A stretch of DNA of 64,000 nt from Streptomonospora alba (GCF_000826685.1 NZ_JROO01000004.1:122654-186653); one strand, 5' to 3'; positions 17,671 to 26,992 are shown, numbered from the stretch's first letter. Translations and numbers: made by a program. Notes: generated from the letters alone by a model not told the origin.

Positions 17671-18228
17671 TCAGGGGTTGTCGACGACCAGGTCGGCGTG
17701 CTCCCGCGGCCGGTGGTCGGCGTAGAACCCCTGCTCTTGGCGCGCCCACAGCGACCGGTACGGGGCGTAGTCGGCGGCGTCCTCCCGCGCGTCCAGCCGC
17801 GCGGCGCGCACATCGTCCGGAGCGTGCACCCACGCCAGCACGGACAGGAACGGACGCAGTTGCCGGGCGCCCGAGCCGCACCCCTCGATCACCAGCAGTT
17901 CCTGTACGGGCGTGTGCTGCCACGCCCCGGGAGCGCCGCGCTCCCAGTCGTGGCGCCGCCACCGCGGGTCTCCACCGCGTGCCAAGGGCTGCAGAATCCA
18001 CGCGCGTACCAGCGGCACCGCGGCCTCCAGCCCTTCCCAACCCGGGTAGAGGTCGTCCATGTGCAGCAGAGGGCAGTCGGCCTCGGCGGCGATGCGCCCG
18101 GCGAGGAGGGTCTTTCCCGCACCCGAGCGGCCCTCGATCGCCATCACGCGGCACCGCCCGGCCAGTGCGGGGGCTTCACGCAGCGCCTCGACCGCACGCC
18201 GGCTCCACCCGGGGTCCTCGGTGCTCAC
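17671..18228 (-). CDS. P-loop kinase of the uridine kinase-like family
   Basis: 185 residues from GTG 18228 (VSTEDPGWSRRAVEAL). Walker A is GRSGAGKT at residues 33-40, followed by LLHMDDLYPGWEGL, typical of the actinobacterial uridine/nucleoside kinase-like family, and LLVIEGCGSG. A C-terminal ARLDAREDAADYAPYRSLWARQEQGFY region matches the lid and base-contact area in relatives. A GTG at 18306 would add 26 residues that look like non-coding promoter sequence. Neither start has a clear ribosome site. The gene is divergent from the ROK regulator. The substrate is uncertain. Confidence 0.75.
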   Translation of the reverse strand: MSTEDPGWSRRAVEALREAPALAGRCRVMAIEGRSGAGKTLLAGRIAAEADCPLLHMDDLYPGWEGLEAAVPLVRAWILQPLARGGDPRWRRHDWERGAPGAWQHTPVQELLVIEGCGSGARQLRPFLSVLAWVHAPDDVRAARLDAREDAADYAPYRSLWARQEQGFYADHRPREHADLVVDNP

Positions 18229-18344
18229 CGCGGGAGCCGCCGCGAGGGGGCGATGGTCGGGCCCGGGGCCCCGCGTTGAATTCAAGTCTTGTAAGCTCCC
18301 TTTCACCAGCAGCGCCCGCCTTCAACGCAGAGGAGAGGGACCCC

Positions 18345-19532
18345 GTGACCGACGTCGAGGTGACCCCGGGCTCCCAGGCGGCGCTGCGGCGGGCCAACCA
18401 GCAGCGCGTGGTCGATGCGCTGCGCAGCGGAGGGACGCTGACCCAAGCCGAACTCGCCCGCTATACCGGGCTTTCGCCCGCCAGCGTCTCCAACATCGTA
18501 CGCAACCTGCGGGCGGCGGGCACAGTCTCGGTCCGCGAGACCTCCTCCAACGGTCGGCGCGCCCGCGCCGTCACCCTGATCCGCCCGCCCGGGGCCGTAG
18601 TGGCGCTCGATTTCGCGCTGGACCGCCTTACGGCCGCCTTGGGCGACAGCGAGGGGGCGGTCCTGGCGCGCGAGAGCATCGCCTACGACGTCGCGGCCGA
18701 GCCCGATCGCGCCGTCCGGCGGGCGGTGTGGCTGGTGGAGACGCTGCTGACGCGCCTGCGGGTGGACCACGCCACCATCGCCGCGGTCACCGCGTCGGTG
18801 CCGGGCCCCGTCGACTTGCGTACCGGTGAGATCGGCGCCATCACCTGCATGCCGCGGTGGGCCGGATACCGCCCGGCCGAGGCGCTGTCGGCACGGCTGC
18901 GTGTTCCGGTGCAGGCCGAGAACGACGCCAACCTGTGTGCGCTGGCCGAGATGCGCGACGGCGTCGCCGCCGAGCGCCGGCACGTCATCTACGTGCGCGT
19001 CAAAGAGGGGGTGGGCGCCGGCATCGTCGTCGGCGGCCGCCTGTTCCGCGGCGCCGGGGGAACGGCCGGCGAGATCGGGCATATCGGCTTGGACGAGCGC
19101 GGCCAGGTGTGCCGCTGCGGCAACCGCGGGTGCCTGGAGACGGTGCTGGGCGCCCCCTACCTGCTGGGCATGGTGCCCCAGCAGGGCCACCGCACGCCCG
19201 AAAGCGTCGCGGAGCTGGTGAGGGCCGCCGAGGAGGGGGATCCGGGGTCGCGCCGGGTCGTCGCCGAGGCCGGTGCCGCGCTTGGCCGCGGCCTGGGGGT
19301 CCTGGCCAACACGTTCAACCCCGAGTTGGTGGTGCTGGGCGGCGAGCTGGTCGAGGCCGGCGAAGCGCTGCTGGAGCCGGTGCGCCGGACCCTGGAGCTG
19401 GGCACGCTGGGCAGCGCCCTGGCTCAGATGGGGATCGTACGAGGAAGCCTGGGCGACGACGCGGCGCTGCGGGGAGCTCTGGTGCTGGCGGCGGCCGAGG
19501 CGGCCGAGGCGGCAGTGGAGGCGGAGGCCTGA
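18345..19532 (+). CDS. ROK-family transcriptional regulator
   Basis: 395 residues from GTG 18345 with AGGAG at 18331-18335. The N-terminal winged helix (about 10-65) reads RRANQQRVVDALRSGGTLTQ, then LSPASVSNIVRNL. The ROK sugar-kinase-like domain follows, with GHIGLDERGQVCRCGNRGCLETV, whose CxCGxxGC zinc motif is intact. It is a NagC/XylR-type repressor that senses a sugar. It sits directly upstream of the xylose-type transporter operon in the same direction, with a 286-base promoter region between, so it most likely controls that operon. Confidence 0.93.
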   Translation: MTDVEVTPGSQAALRRANQQRVVDALRSGGTLTQAELARYTGLSPASVSNIVRNLRAAGTVSVRETSSNGRRARAVTLIRPPGAVVALDFALDRLTAALGDSEGAVLARESIAYDVAAEPDRAVRRAVWLVETLLTRLRVDHATIAAVTASVPGPVDLRTGEIGAITCMPRWAGYRPAEALSARLRVPVQAENDANLCALAEMRDGVAAERRHVIYVRVKEGVGAGIVVGGRLFRGAGGTAGEIGHIGLDERGQVCRCGNRGCLETVLGAPYLLGMVPQQGHRTPESVAELVRAAEEGDPGSRRVVAEAGAALGRGLGVLANTFNPELVVLGGELVEAGEALLEPVRRTLELGTLGSALAQMGIVRGSLGDDAALRGALVLAAAEAAEAAVEAEA

Positions 19533-19582
19533 GCCCGACCGGGGGCGGTGACCAGGCGGAACGCGGCAGGCGAAGCAAAATT

Positions 19583-19620
19583 CCGATAATGTTCACACAC
19601 ATTCACATATCGGGCATAAT
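19583..19620 (+). promoter_or_regulatory. Promoter with overlapping inverted repeat before the sugar-transporter operon
   Basis: TTCACA (19592-19597) and CATAAT (19615-19620) are spaced by 17 bases and each match the vegetative consensus at five of six positions. The inverted repeat CCGATA (19583-19588) / TATCGG (19608-19613) brackets this promoter, placing a possible repressor site over the spacer. The block is AT-rich. About 200 bases of leader separate it from the TTG start, and that leader contains further TTGA/TCAA elements around 19690-19722. Predicted by eye only. Confidence 0.5.
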
Positions 19621-19818
19621 GCTCTTGACCTGGGGTTTTGTTGAGTTCAGTGGTTGAATGAATCTGCCGTGACGTTTCGGTTATGTGTTCAAGGCTTGAC
19701 GCCAACGGGTGAACAAGCTTGACTTCACCGCATTGGTCCACCGAGTGATCCGGCGCACAGACTCCGCCGGACTTCCCCCAGGCAACGTGCTCGGGGGCCA
19801 CAAGAGGAGGTCAACCCG

Positions 19819-20952
19819 TTGATTAAGCGAAGCGGATTCATGTTCCGCGCCGCGGTCGGGGCGGCAGCGGCACTGTCCCTGCTCGCAACCGGATGCGGCG
19901 CCACCACGGACGGCGCGTCGTCGGGCGAAGGCGATACAGCGAGCGTCGAAGAAGGCTTCAAGGTCGGGCTGCTGCTGCCGGAGACCAAGACGGCACGGTA
20001 CGAGGAGTTCGACAAGCCCTACTTCCAGGAGGGGCTCAAGGAGCTCTGCGAGAAGTGCGAGCTGCTCTACCAGAACGCCGACCAGGAGACCTCCAAGCAG
20101 CAGTCCCAGGCTGAGGCGTTGCTGACTCAGGGTGTGGACGTGCTGGTGCTCGACGCCGTCGACGCCGAGTCCGCATCCGGCATCGTCAAGAACGCCAAGA
20201 GCCAGGGCGTGCCGGTCGTCGCCTACGACCGGCTGGCCGAGGGCGGCGTCGACTACTACGTCTCCTTCGACAACCGGCGTGTGGGCGAGGTCCAGGGCCA
20301 GTCGCTGCTGCAGGCGCTGGACCAGGACGGCGGCGGCGAGGACAGCCAGATCGTGATGATCAACGGCTCCCCGACCGACCCGAACGCCACCCTGTTCAAG
20401 AAGGGGGCGCACGACGTTCTGGACGGTCAGGTCAAGATCGCCAAGGAGTACGACACTCCCGAGTGGAACCCCGATGAGGCCCAGACCGAGATGGAGCAGG
20501 CCATCACCGCGGTCGGCGCCGACAACATCGACGGCGTCTACTCCGCCAACGACGGCATGGCCGCCGGCGTCGTGGCCGCGCTGAAGAGCGCGGGCGTGGA
20601 CGAACTGCCGCCCATCACCGGTCAGGACGCCGAGATCGCCGGAATCCAGCGCATCGTCGCCGGCGAGCAGTACATGACGGTCTACAAGGCCATCCGGCCC
20701 GAGGCGGAGGTCGCCGCCGAGATGGCGGTGGCCGCGGCCACCGGTGAGAACTACGAGGGCAACGGCGACCACGGCCTGACCAAGGTCGAGGACGGCAACG
20801 GCAACGAGATCAAGTCGGTCCTGATCGACCCGATCCCGGTGACCGTCGACGACATCGAGGACACCGTGATCTCCGACGGCTTCTACACCGTCGAGGAGAT
20901 CTGCACCGACCGCTACGCCGACACCGACTTCTGCAAGGACCTGCAGGAGTAG
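19819..20952 (+). CDS. xylF: Xylose-type ABC transporter substrate-binding lipoprotein
   Basis: 377 residues from TTG 19819 with AGGAGG at 19805-19810. Lipoprotein signal ends LLATGC (Cys26). The mature periplasmic-binding fold carries segments typical of D-xylose binding proteins: QNADQETSKQQSQAEALLTQGVDVLVLDAVDAESA, PVVAYDRLAEGGVDYYVSFDN and VYSANDGMAAGVVAALKSAG. It captures sugar outside the membrane and delivers it to the permease at 21840. It is the first gene of a three-gene operon, followed by a hairpin that may keep its expression above the other two. Xylose specificity is by similarity. Confidence 0.9.
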   Translation: MIKRSGFMFRAAVGAAAALSLLATGCGATTDGASSGEGDTASVEEGFKVGLLLPETKTARYEEFDKPYFQEGLKELCEKCELLYQNADQETSKQQSQAEALLTQGVDVLVLDAVDAESASGIVKNAKSQGVPVVAYDRLAEGGVDYYVSFDNRRVGEVQGQSLLQALDQDGGGEDSQIVMINGSPTDPNATLFKKGAHDVLDGQVKIAKEYDTPEWNPDEAQTEMEQAITAVGADNIDGVYSANDGMAAGVVAALKSAGVDELPPITGQDAEIAGIQRIVAGEQYMTVYKAIRPEAEVAAEMAVAAATGENYEGNGDHGLTKVEDGNGNEIKSVLIDPIPVTVDDIEDTVISDGFYTVEEICTDRYADTDFCKDLQE

Positions 20953-20970
20953 CTCGAACAGTGCGAAAGG

Positions 20971-21000
20971 ACGGGCGCCGGTCCGCTAACCGGCGCCCGT
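20971..21000 (+). terminator. Intra-operon hairpin between xylF and xylG
   Basis: Perfect 12-bp stem ACGGGCGCCGGT (20971-20982) with its complement at 20989-21000 and a 6-base loop, 18 bases after the binding-protein stop. Lies inside the operon, so it probably acts as a partial terminator or 3' stabiliser of the xylF message. Confidence 0.7.
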
Positions 21001-21063
21001 TCTCGAACGGGACCACAACAGACACGCGACTCCCGTCGTGGGCGCAGCCTAAAGGACACGATA

Positions 21064-21840
21064 TTGAGTAGACCAGTCCTGGAGCTGTCCGGGATATCCA
21101 AGAGCTTCGGCGCCGTACAGGCGCTCAATCAGGTCGACCTCGCGGTCGACCCCGGCGAGGTCGTCGCCCTGCTGGGCGACAACGGCGCGGGCAAGTCCAC
21201 CCTCGTCAAGGTCATCGCCGGCGTGAACTCCGGAGACAGCGGAGACATCCTCTGGGAGGGAAAGCGGGTCGAGATCAACCGGCCCGCCGACGCCCAGCGC
21301 CTGGGGATCGCCACGATCTACCAGGACCTCGCACTGTGCGACAACCTGGACATCGTCGCCAACCTCTTCCTCGGCGTCGAGAAGACAGCGTTCGGCGCGC
21401 TGGACGAGGTCGACATGGAGCGGCGGGCGACGGAGCTGCTCGACTCGCTCTCGGTCAAGATGCCCAGCTTGCGGGTACCCGTGGCCTCCCTGTCCGGCGG
21501 TCAGCGCCAGATCATCGCCATCGCCCGCGCCCTGCTGGGCGAGCCGAAGGTCGTTCTTCTGGACGAGCCCACCGCGGCACTGGGCGTGGCCCAGACCGCA
21601 CAGGTGCTCGACCTGATCGAGCGGCTGCGCGACCGCGGTCTCGGCGTCATCCTCGTCAGCCACAACATGGCCGACGTCCGAGCGGTCGCCGACCGTGCGG
21701 CGGTTCTGCGCCTGGGGCGCAACGCCGGCGACTTCGGCGTCGAGGAGACCAGCTACGAGGAGATCGTGGCCGCCATCACCGGCGCCTCCGACAATCCGGT
21801 CTCGCGCCGCGCCTCGGTGACCCGGACGGAGGAAGCGTGA
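21064..21840 (+). CDS. xylG: Sugar ABC transporter ATP-binding protein (single-domain XylG-like)
   Basis: 258 residues from TTG 21064 with AAAGGA upstream. Walker A GDNGAGKST (38-46), signature SLSGGQRQ (about 142-149), Walker B VVLLDEPTAAL and switch His in VSHNM are all present. E. coli XylG and other CUT2 ATPases have two fused nucleotide-binding domains (about 500 residues). This protein has one, so it must work as a homodimer with the permease. The stop codon overlaps the permease start (TGATG). Sugar specificity follows from its neighbour XylF. Confidence 0.9.
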   Translation: MSRPVLELSGISKSFGAVQALNQVDLAVDPGEVVALLGDNGAGKSTLVKVIAGVNSGDSGDILWEGKRVEINRPADAQRLGIATIYQDLALCDNLDIVANLFLGVEKTAFGALDEVDMERRATELLDSLSVKMPSLRVPVASLSGGQRQIIAIARALLGEPKVVLLDEPTAALGVAQTAQVLDLIERLRDRGLGVILVSHNMADVRAVADRAAVLRLGRNAGDFGVEETSYEEIVAAITGASDNPVSRRASVTRTEEA

Positions 21841-23111
21841 TGGCACAGCAGACACCCGTCTCCAACTCGGACGAGACCGCAACGGGAACCGCCTTCGATC
21901 GCGACCCGCGCCTGATGGTCACCCGCACCAGCCCCGCGAGCCTGCTCGCGGCGATCAAGCGCCGCATCCGCGGCGGCGAGCTGGGCCCGCTTCCGGTCAT
22001 CGTCGGCCTCATCCTCATCTGCATCGTCTTCCAGCTGATGCACGAGCGGTTCCTCTCGCCGCAGAACCTGTCCAACCTCACCGTGCAGATCGCAGGCGTG
22101 GGTCTGATGACCACCGGCGTGATCATGGTGCTGCTGCTGGGCGAGATCGACCTGTCCATCGGGTCGGTGGCCGGAGCCTCGGCGGCCGTGCTGGCAGTGC
22201 TCGCTGTAAGGGTCGGCATCCCCGAGTGGGCCGCGATCGCGGCCGCAGCGGCCACCGGCCTGATCATCGGCATCCTGCACGGCACCCTCTTTGCCAAAGT
22301 CGGTGTACCGGCGTTCGTCGTCACCCTGGCAGGCCTGTTGGGCTGGCAGGGCGTGCAACTGCAGCTGCTGGGCAGCGACGGCACGATCAACATCAGCGAC
22401 AGCGGCCCCATCGCCGCGCTGACGCACACGTTCTTCGTCCCCGCCTTCGGCTGGGGGATCGCCGCGGTGGCGGTCGGGGCGTTCGTGGTGTTCACCCTCT
22501 TCGGCGAACGGCGCCGTGCGGCCGCCGGGCTGATGGCGATGTCGCCGCTGGAGATCGCGGTGCGCAGCATCGCGCTGGCGGTCCCGGTCTTCGGCTCGGT
22601 CTACATCCTCAACCAGTACAAGGGCCTCCCGCTCGCGCTGATCATCTTCGTCGGGTTCGTCGTGGCCTTCGACCTGATGCTGCGCAAGACCCGCTACGGG
22701 CGCATGGTCTTCGCCGTGGGCGGCGGCGCCGAGGCGGCCCGCCGCGCCGGCATCAACGTCGACCGGGTGCGGATCTCGGTGTTCGCGCTGGCGTCCATGC
22801 TCTCGGCGCTGGGCGGCATCATGCTCGTCTCGCGCTCCTTCTCGGCCAGCCTGGACACGGCGGCCGGCGAGGAGCTGATGATGGGCATCGCCGCGGCGGT
22901 CATCGGCGGCACCAGCCTCTTCGGCGGGCGCGGCAACGCCTACTCCGCCCTGCTGGGCGGACTGGTGCTGGGCGCGATCACCTCGGGCCTGTACCTGCTG
23001 CAGATGGGTACTCCGGTGCGCTTCATGATCACCGCCCTGGTGCTGCTTATCGCGGTCACCCTGGACGCGATGTCGCGCCGCAGCCGCCGCGCGCACGCCC
23101 GCGGAGGCTGA
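21840..23111 (+). CDS. xylH: Xylose-type ABC transporter permease
   Basis: 423 residues from ATG 21840, overlapping the ATPase stop by one base, with GGAGG just upstream. A long hydrophobic protein with about ten or more membrane helices of the CUT2/BPD_transp_2 family. Family marks are GVIMVLLLGEIDLSIGSVAGASAA, HGTLFAKVGVPAFVVTLAG, TRYGRMVFAVGGGAEAARRAGI (the ATPase-contact loop) and AAVIGGTSLFGGRGNAYSALLGGLVLGAI. It forms the membrane channel for the sugar. Last gene of the operon, closed by a strong hairpin. Confidence 0.93.
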   Translation: MAQQTPVSNSDETATGTAFDRDPRLMVTRTSPASLLAAIKRRIRGGELGPLPVIVGLILICIVFQLMHERFLSPQNLSNLTVQIAGVGLMTTGVIMVLLLGEIDLSIGSVAGASAAVLAVLAVRVGIPEWAAIAAAAATGLIIGILHGTLFAKVGVPAFVVTLAGLLGWQGVQLQLLGSDGTINISDSGPIAALTHTFFVPAFGWGIAAVAVGAFVVFTLFGERRRAAAGLMAMSPLEIAVRSIALAVPVFGSVYILNQYKGLPLALIIFVGFVVAFDLMLRKTRYGRMVFAVGGGAEAARRAGINVDRVRISVFALASMLSALGGIMLVSRSFSASLDTAAGEELMMGIAAAVIGGTSLFGGRGNAYSALLGGLVLGAITSGLYLLQMGTPVRFMITALVLLIAVTLDAMSRRSRRAHARGG

Positions 23112-23195
23112 TCGCCAGACCCCGCGTGCGCTCCTCCCGGCGCACGCAGCCCCGGCCGCCCGCCCCACTCCCCACCCCGGCGCGGAGCGGCCTCC

Positions 23196-23233
23196 CCGGC
23201 GCCCCCAGAGCCCCTCCCCTCTGGGGGCGCCGG
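23196..23233. terminator. Terminator hairpin after the sugar-transporter operon
   Basis: Perfect 15-bp inverted repeat CCGGCGCCCCCAGAG (23196-23210) and complement (23219-23233) with an 8-base loop, 84 bases past the xylH stop. No T tract. Confidence 0.75.
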
Positions 23234-23319
23234 CCTGTGCGGGACCGGGCGCGGAAGATGTCGGATGGCCCTACCCCTGGATGCCGGTCGGATAAAGGGG
23301 GGTATAGCGTCGGGCGCCT

Positions 23320-24042
23320 ATGCCCGAACTGTCCTTCCTCCTGGTAGCCGGCACCGCGGTCCTGCTGGGCGCCGTGGTGCAGAGCAGCGTCGGCCTGGGC
23401 CTGGGGCTGGTCGCCGCGCCCGTGGTGGCGATGCTCGATCCGGCCTTGATGCCGGGCACGATGCTGATCGCCACGTTCGTGCTGCCGGCCTTCACCGTCG
23501 CCGCGGAGTGGCGCAACGTCGACTGGCGCGGTCTGGGCTGGGCGGTGCTGGGCCGCCTACCCGGTTCGGCGGGGGCGGTGTGGGTCGTGGCCACCGTGCC
23601 GCCCCGGGCGCTGGCCGCCGGCGTGGGCGTGATGGTCCTCGTGGCCGTCGCGCTGACCGTCCGATCGGTGCGCGTGCGCATCCACCGCGGCTCGCTGCTG
23701 GCGGCGGGCCTGGTCTCCGGCTTCACCGGCACCGCCACCTCCATCGGCGGCCCGCCCATCGCGCTGCTGTACCAGCACGAGAGCGCCGGGCGGATCCGCG
23801 GCACGCTGGGCGCCTTCTTCCTCGCCGGCACGCTGATGTCGCTGTGCCTGCTGGCCGCGGGCGGCCAGCTGCACGCCTCCGAGATCAGCGCCGGGCTCGG
23901 CCTGATCCCCTTCGTCGTCGCCGGGTTCGCCGCAGGACGCCCGCTGTGCCGCGTCATCGACGCCGGGCTGATGCGCGCCGCCCTGCTCGTGGTGGTCACG
24001 ATCTCGGGCATCGTGCTGCTCGTGCAGTCGGCGCTGGGGTAA
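23320..24042 (+). CDS. TSUP-family (TauE/SafE) membrane transporter
   Basis: 240 residues, mostly hydrophobic, about eight helices in two repeats. Family marks: LGAVVQSSVGLGLGLVAAPV in the first half and GFTGTATSIGGPPIALLYQHE in the second. TSUP proteins export small sulfur-containing anions or organic acids. The substrate here is unknown. A TATAGC box ends about a dozen bases before the ATG and no ribosome site is present, so a leaderless or near-leaderless transcript is plausible. It is followed after 12 bases by the mug gene, suggesting cotranscription. Confidence 0.87.
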   Translation: MPELSFLLVAGTAVLLGAVVQSSVGLGLGLVAAPVVAMLDPALMPGTMLIATFVLPAFTVAAEWRNVDWRGLGWAVLGRLPGSAGAVWVVATVPPRALAAGVGVMVLVAVALTVRSVRVRIHRGSLLAAGLVSGFTGTATSIGGPPIALLYQHESAGRIRGTLGAFFLAGTLMSLCLLAAGGQLHASEISAGLGLIPFVVAGFAAGRPLCRVIDAGLMRAALLVVVTISGIVLLVQSALG

Positions 24043-24054
24043 TCTGCGGGAGCG

Positions 24055-24672
24055 ATGAGTGCCCGACGCGATCCCGCGGACGCCGGTCCCGCCCCCGGGT
24101 ACCGGCCCTCCCGGCGCCCCGGCAAGGACGAGCTCGCCGCAGCGGCCGGCGCCACGATCCCCGACGTCCTGGCCCCCGGCCTGGACATCCTCTTCTGCGG
24201 CATCAACCCCGGCCTGTACTCCGGGTGGAGCGGCTACCACTTCGCCCGCCCCGGCAACCGGTTCTGGCCGGCGCTGCACCTGGCGGGCCTGACTCCGCGG
24301 CGGCTGCGCCCTGAGGAGCAGCACCTGCTGCCGCAGTGGGGACTGGGGATCACCAACCTCGCCGCCCGCACCACCGCGCGAGCCGACGAGCTCGGCGCCG
24401 AGGAGCTGCGCGAGGGCGCCGCCGCCCTGGAGCGCACGCTGCGCGCCTACCGCCCCGGCGCGCTGGCCGTGTTGGGCGTCACCGCCTTCCGCGCGGCCTT
24501 CGGCGACCCGGCCGCCGCCATCGGCCCGCGCGGTCAGCCGATCGCCGACACGCCGGTGCGGGTGCTGCCCAACCCCAGCGGCCTCAACGCCCACTGGAGT
24601 GTGGAGGGGATCGCCGCGGAACTGCGCGACCTGGCGGAGGGGATCCGGGGTACAAGCGCCGGATTCGGTTAA
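24055..24672 (+). CDS. mug: G/U mismatch-specific DNA glycosylase (Mug/TDG type)
   Basis: 205 residues. The two active-site motifs of the Mug/TDG branch of uracil-DNA glycosylases are present: ILFCGINPGLYSGW near residues 46-58 (Asn51 at the catalytic position) and PNPSGLNAHW near 175-185. PGNRFWPALHLAGLTPR is the usual linker between them. It removes uracil or ethenocytosine opposite G in base-excision repair. It starts 12 bases after the TSUP gene. A 25-residue basic N-terminal extension precedes the conserved core. Confidence 0.92.
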   Translation: MSARRDPADAGPAPGYRPSRRPGKDELAAAAGATIPDVLAPGLDILFCGINPGLYSGWSGYHFARPGNRFWPALHLAGLTPRRLRPEEQHLLPQWGLGITNLAARTTARADELGAEELREGAAALERTLRAYRPGALAVLGVTAFRAAFGDPAAAIGPRGQPIADTPVRVLPNPSGLNAHWSVEGIAAELRDLAEGIRGTSAGFG

Positions 24673-24747
24673 CAGCCGCCTCGAGCGGCTCGTAGACTCG
24701 GTGGAACCGAGCAGGATGGGCGTGCCGGGAGCACAGGAGGCACCGCT

Positions 24748-26727
24748 GTGTCGGCCACGCCGGACGAGGGGACTGACGAGACGTTGACGCTACTCGACTC
24801 GCTGCGCACACCGGAGGACCTCAAGCGGCTTCCGGCCGACAAGCTGCCGCAGCTGGCCGCGGAGATCCGGGAGTTCCTCGTCACCGAGGTCAGCCGCACC
24901 GGGGGCCACCTGGGTCCGAATCTGGGCGTGGTGGAGCTCACCATGGCGCTGCACCGGGTCTTCGACTCTCCCCGCGATCCGATCCTCTTCGACACCGGCC
25001 ACCAGTCCTACGTGCACAAGCTGTTCACCGGACGCCAGGACTTCTCCGGGCTGCGCACCCGGAACGGGTTGTCGGGCTACCCCTCGCGCGCGGAGTCCGA
25101 GCACGACTTCATCGAGAACTCCCACGCCTCCACCGTCCTGTCCTACGCCGACGGCCTGGCCAAGGCCAACGTCATCCAGCGCCGGGCCGATCGCAGCGTC
25201 GTCGCGGTGATCGGCGACGGCGCGCTGACCGGCGGGATGGCCTGGGAGGCGCTGAACAACATCGCCGCCGGCTCGGACCGCCGCGTGGTCATCGTCGTCA
25301 ACGACAACGGCCGCTCCTACTCGCCGACCACAGGCGGCCTGGCCGACCACCTGGCGTCGCTGCGCATGACCCAGGGCTATGAGCAGGCACTCGAACTGGC
25401 CAAGACGGCGCTGAACCGGGCGCCGGTGGTCGGCCAGCCGCTGTACGAGGCGCTGCACGGGCTCAAGAAGGGCCTCAAGGACGCCATCCAGCCGCAGATG
25501 ATGTTCGAGGACCTCGGGCTGAAGTACCTCGGCCCCATCGACGGCCATGACGAGCAGACCGTGGAGAAGGCCCTGCGCCGCGCCCGCGACTTCGGCGGTC
25601 CGGTGATCGTGCACTGCCTCACCCAGAAGGGCAAGGGCCACGCGCCCGCCGAGAACCACGAAGAGGACCAGTTCCACGCCATCGGCGCGGCCAAGCCCGC
25701 CCCGTCGGCGGGGGAGAAGCCCGCGCCCGCTCCGCAGAAGTGGACGAAGGTCTTCAGCGAGGAGATCGTCGCCCTCGGCGCCGAGCGCTCCGACATCGTG
25801 GGCATCACCGCGGCCATGCTGCACCCCACGGGCCTGGCTCCCTTCGCCGAGGCCTACCCCGACCGCTGCTTCGACGTGGGCATCGCCGAGCAGCACGCCG
25901 CCACCTCGGCCACGGGGCTGGCCATGGGCGGGCTGCACCCCGTCATGGCGGTCTACGCCACCTTCCTCAACCGCTGCTTCGACCAGGTGCTGATGGACGC
26001 CGCCCTGCACCGCCAGGGCGTCACGCTGTGCCTGGACCGCTCCGGTGTCACCGGCCCCGACGGCGCCAGCCACCACGGCATGTGGGACCTGTCCATCCTG
26101 CAGGTGGTGCCCGGGCTGCGGCTGGCGGTGCCGCGCGACGCGCCCCGGCTGCGCGAAGAGTTGCGCGAGGCCGTGGCGGTCGAGGACGCGCCCACCGTGC
26201 TGCGCTACCCCACGGGTGCCGTGGGGCCGGAGATCGAGGCGGTGGAGCGTCTGGGCACCATGGACGTACTGCGCCGGGGCGCCCGCGACGAGGCCGCCGA
26301 GGAGGACTCCGCCGGGGCCGCGGAGGACCTGCTGCTGGTCGCCGTGGGTCCCATGGCCCAGACCTGCTGCGAGGTCGCCGACCGCATGGCCGACCAGGGC
26401 ATCGGCGTCACCGTCGTCGACCCCCGCTGGGTCAAGCCGCTCGACCCGGCCCTGGTCCACGAGGCCGCCCGCCACCGCGTGGTCGCCGTCGTCGAGGACA
26501 ACGGCCGCGTGGGCGCCGTGGGCGACGCCGTGGCCCGCACGCTGCGCGACGCCGACCTGGACGTCCCGGTGCGCACCTTCGGCATCGAGCAGGAGTTCCT
26601 GCACCACGCCAAGCGCGACGACATCCTCGCCGAGCTGGGGCTGACCCCCCAGAGCCTGGCCCGCAAGCTCACCGAGACGGTCTCGCGCCAGGCCGAGACC
26701 GCCGACGAGGAGCCCGCGAGCAAGTGA
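24748..26727 (+). CDS. dxs: 1-deoxy-D-xylulose-5-phosphate synthase
   Basis: 659 residues from GTG 24748 with AGGAGG upstream. DXS joins pyruvate and glyceraldehyde-3-phosphate, the first step of the MEP isoprenoid pathway. Thiamine-diphosphate motif [16 protein letters not shown] lies near residue 156. [45 protein letters not shown] and [15 protein letters not shown] are diagnostic. The C-terminal transketolase domain is complete. A TAGACT box about 55 bases upstream of the start may be its -10. The long inverted repeat at 26808-26870 follows the gene. Confidence 0.97.
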   Translation: MSATPDEGTDETLTLLDSLRTPEDLKRLPADKLPQLAAEIREFLVTEVSRTGGHLGPNLGVVELTMALHRVFDSPRDPILFDTGHQSYVHKLFTGRQDFSGLRTRNGLSGYPSRAESEHDFIENSHASTVLSYADGLAKANVIQRRADRSVVAVIGDGALTGGMAWEALNNIAAGSDRRVVIVVNDNGRSYSPTTGGLADHLASLRMTQGYEQALELAKTALNRAPVVGQPLYEALHGLKKGLKDAIQPQMMFEDLGLKYLGPIDGHDEQTVEKALRRARDFGGPVIVHCLTQKGKGHAPAENHEEDQFHAIGAAKPAPSAGEKPAPAPQKWTKVFSEEIVALGAERSDIVGITAAMLHPTGLAPFAEAYPDRCFDVGIAEQHAATSATGLAMGGLHPVMAVYATFLNRCFDQVLMDAALHRQGVTLCLDRSGVTGPDGASHHGMWDLSILQVVPGLRLAVPRDAPRLREELREAVAVEDAPTVLRYPTGAVGPEIEAVERLGTMDVLRRGARDEAAEEDSAGAAEDLLLVAVGPMAQTCCEVADRMADQGIGVTVVDPRWVKPLDPALVHEAARHRVVAVVEDNGRVGAVGDAVARTLRDADLDVPVRTFGIEQEFLHHAKRDDILAELGLTPQSLARKLTETVSRQAETADEEPASK

Positions 26728-26807
26728 AGGCGGCCCTGGAGAACCCTTCCGCCCGCCGGTTGCGGTGGGCGGAAGGCCGGGCGCCCGACGGACGGGGCCC
26801 GCACCAG

Positions 26808-26870
26808 CGTTGATCTTGTACCTACGGGCACATGTGATCGCTCACAGTGACCGTAGGTACAAGATCAACG
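26808..26870. repeat. Perfect 20-bp inverted repeat with nested dyad
   Basis: CGTTGATCTTGTACCTACGG (26808-26827) is exactly complementary to 26851-26870. The 23-base loop holds a second dyad, TGTGA (26833-26837) and TCACA (26842-26846) around TCGC. The element is far more AT-rich than the flanks. It lies 80 bases after dxs and 123 bases before the next start. It could terminate dxs, be an operator, or be a dispersed palindromic element. No transposase or target duplication is seen. Confidence 0.85.
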
Positions 26871-26992
26871 GCGGCTACGGCCGGTGGAGCCAGCCGAGGG
26901 TGGTTCCCGGAGGCTCCGCAAGGACGCCGCGCCTGTGGATTTCCCCTTGCGGCGGGCAGCGCCGCGGCGCCGCGATGGGCCAGAATGGGGGC

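Noticed and set aside
26833..26846. TGTGA-N4-TCACA as a CRP site
   Set aside because: CRP-type sites have six central bases. Here there are four, and the dyad lies in the loop of a larger palindrome, so I do not call a CRP site.
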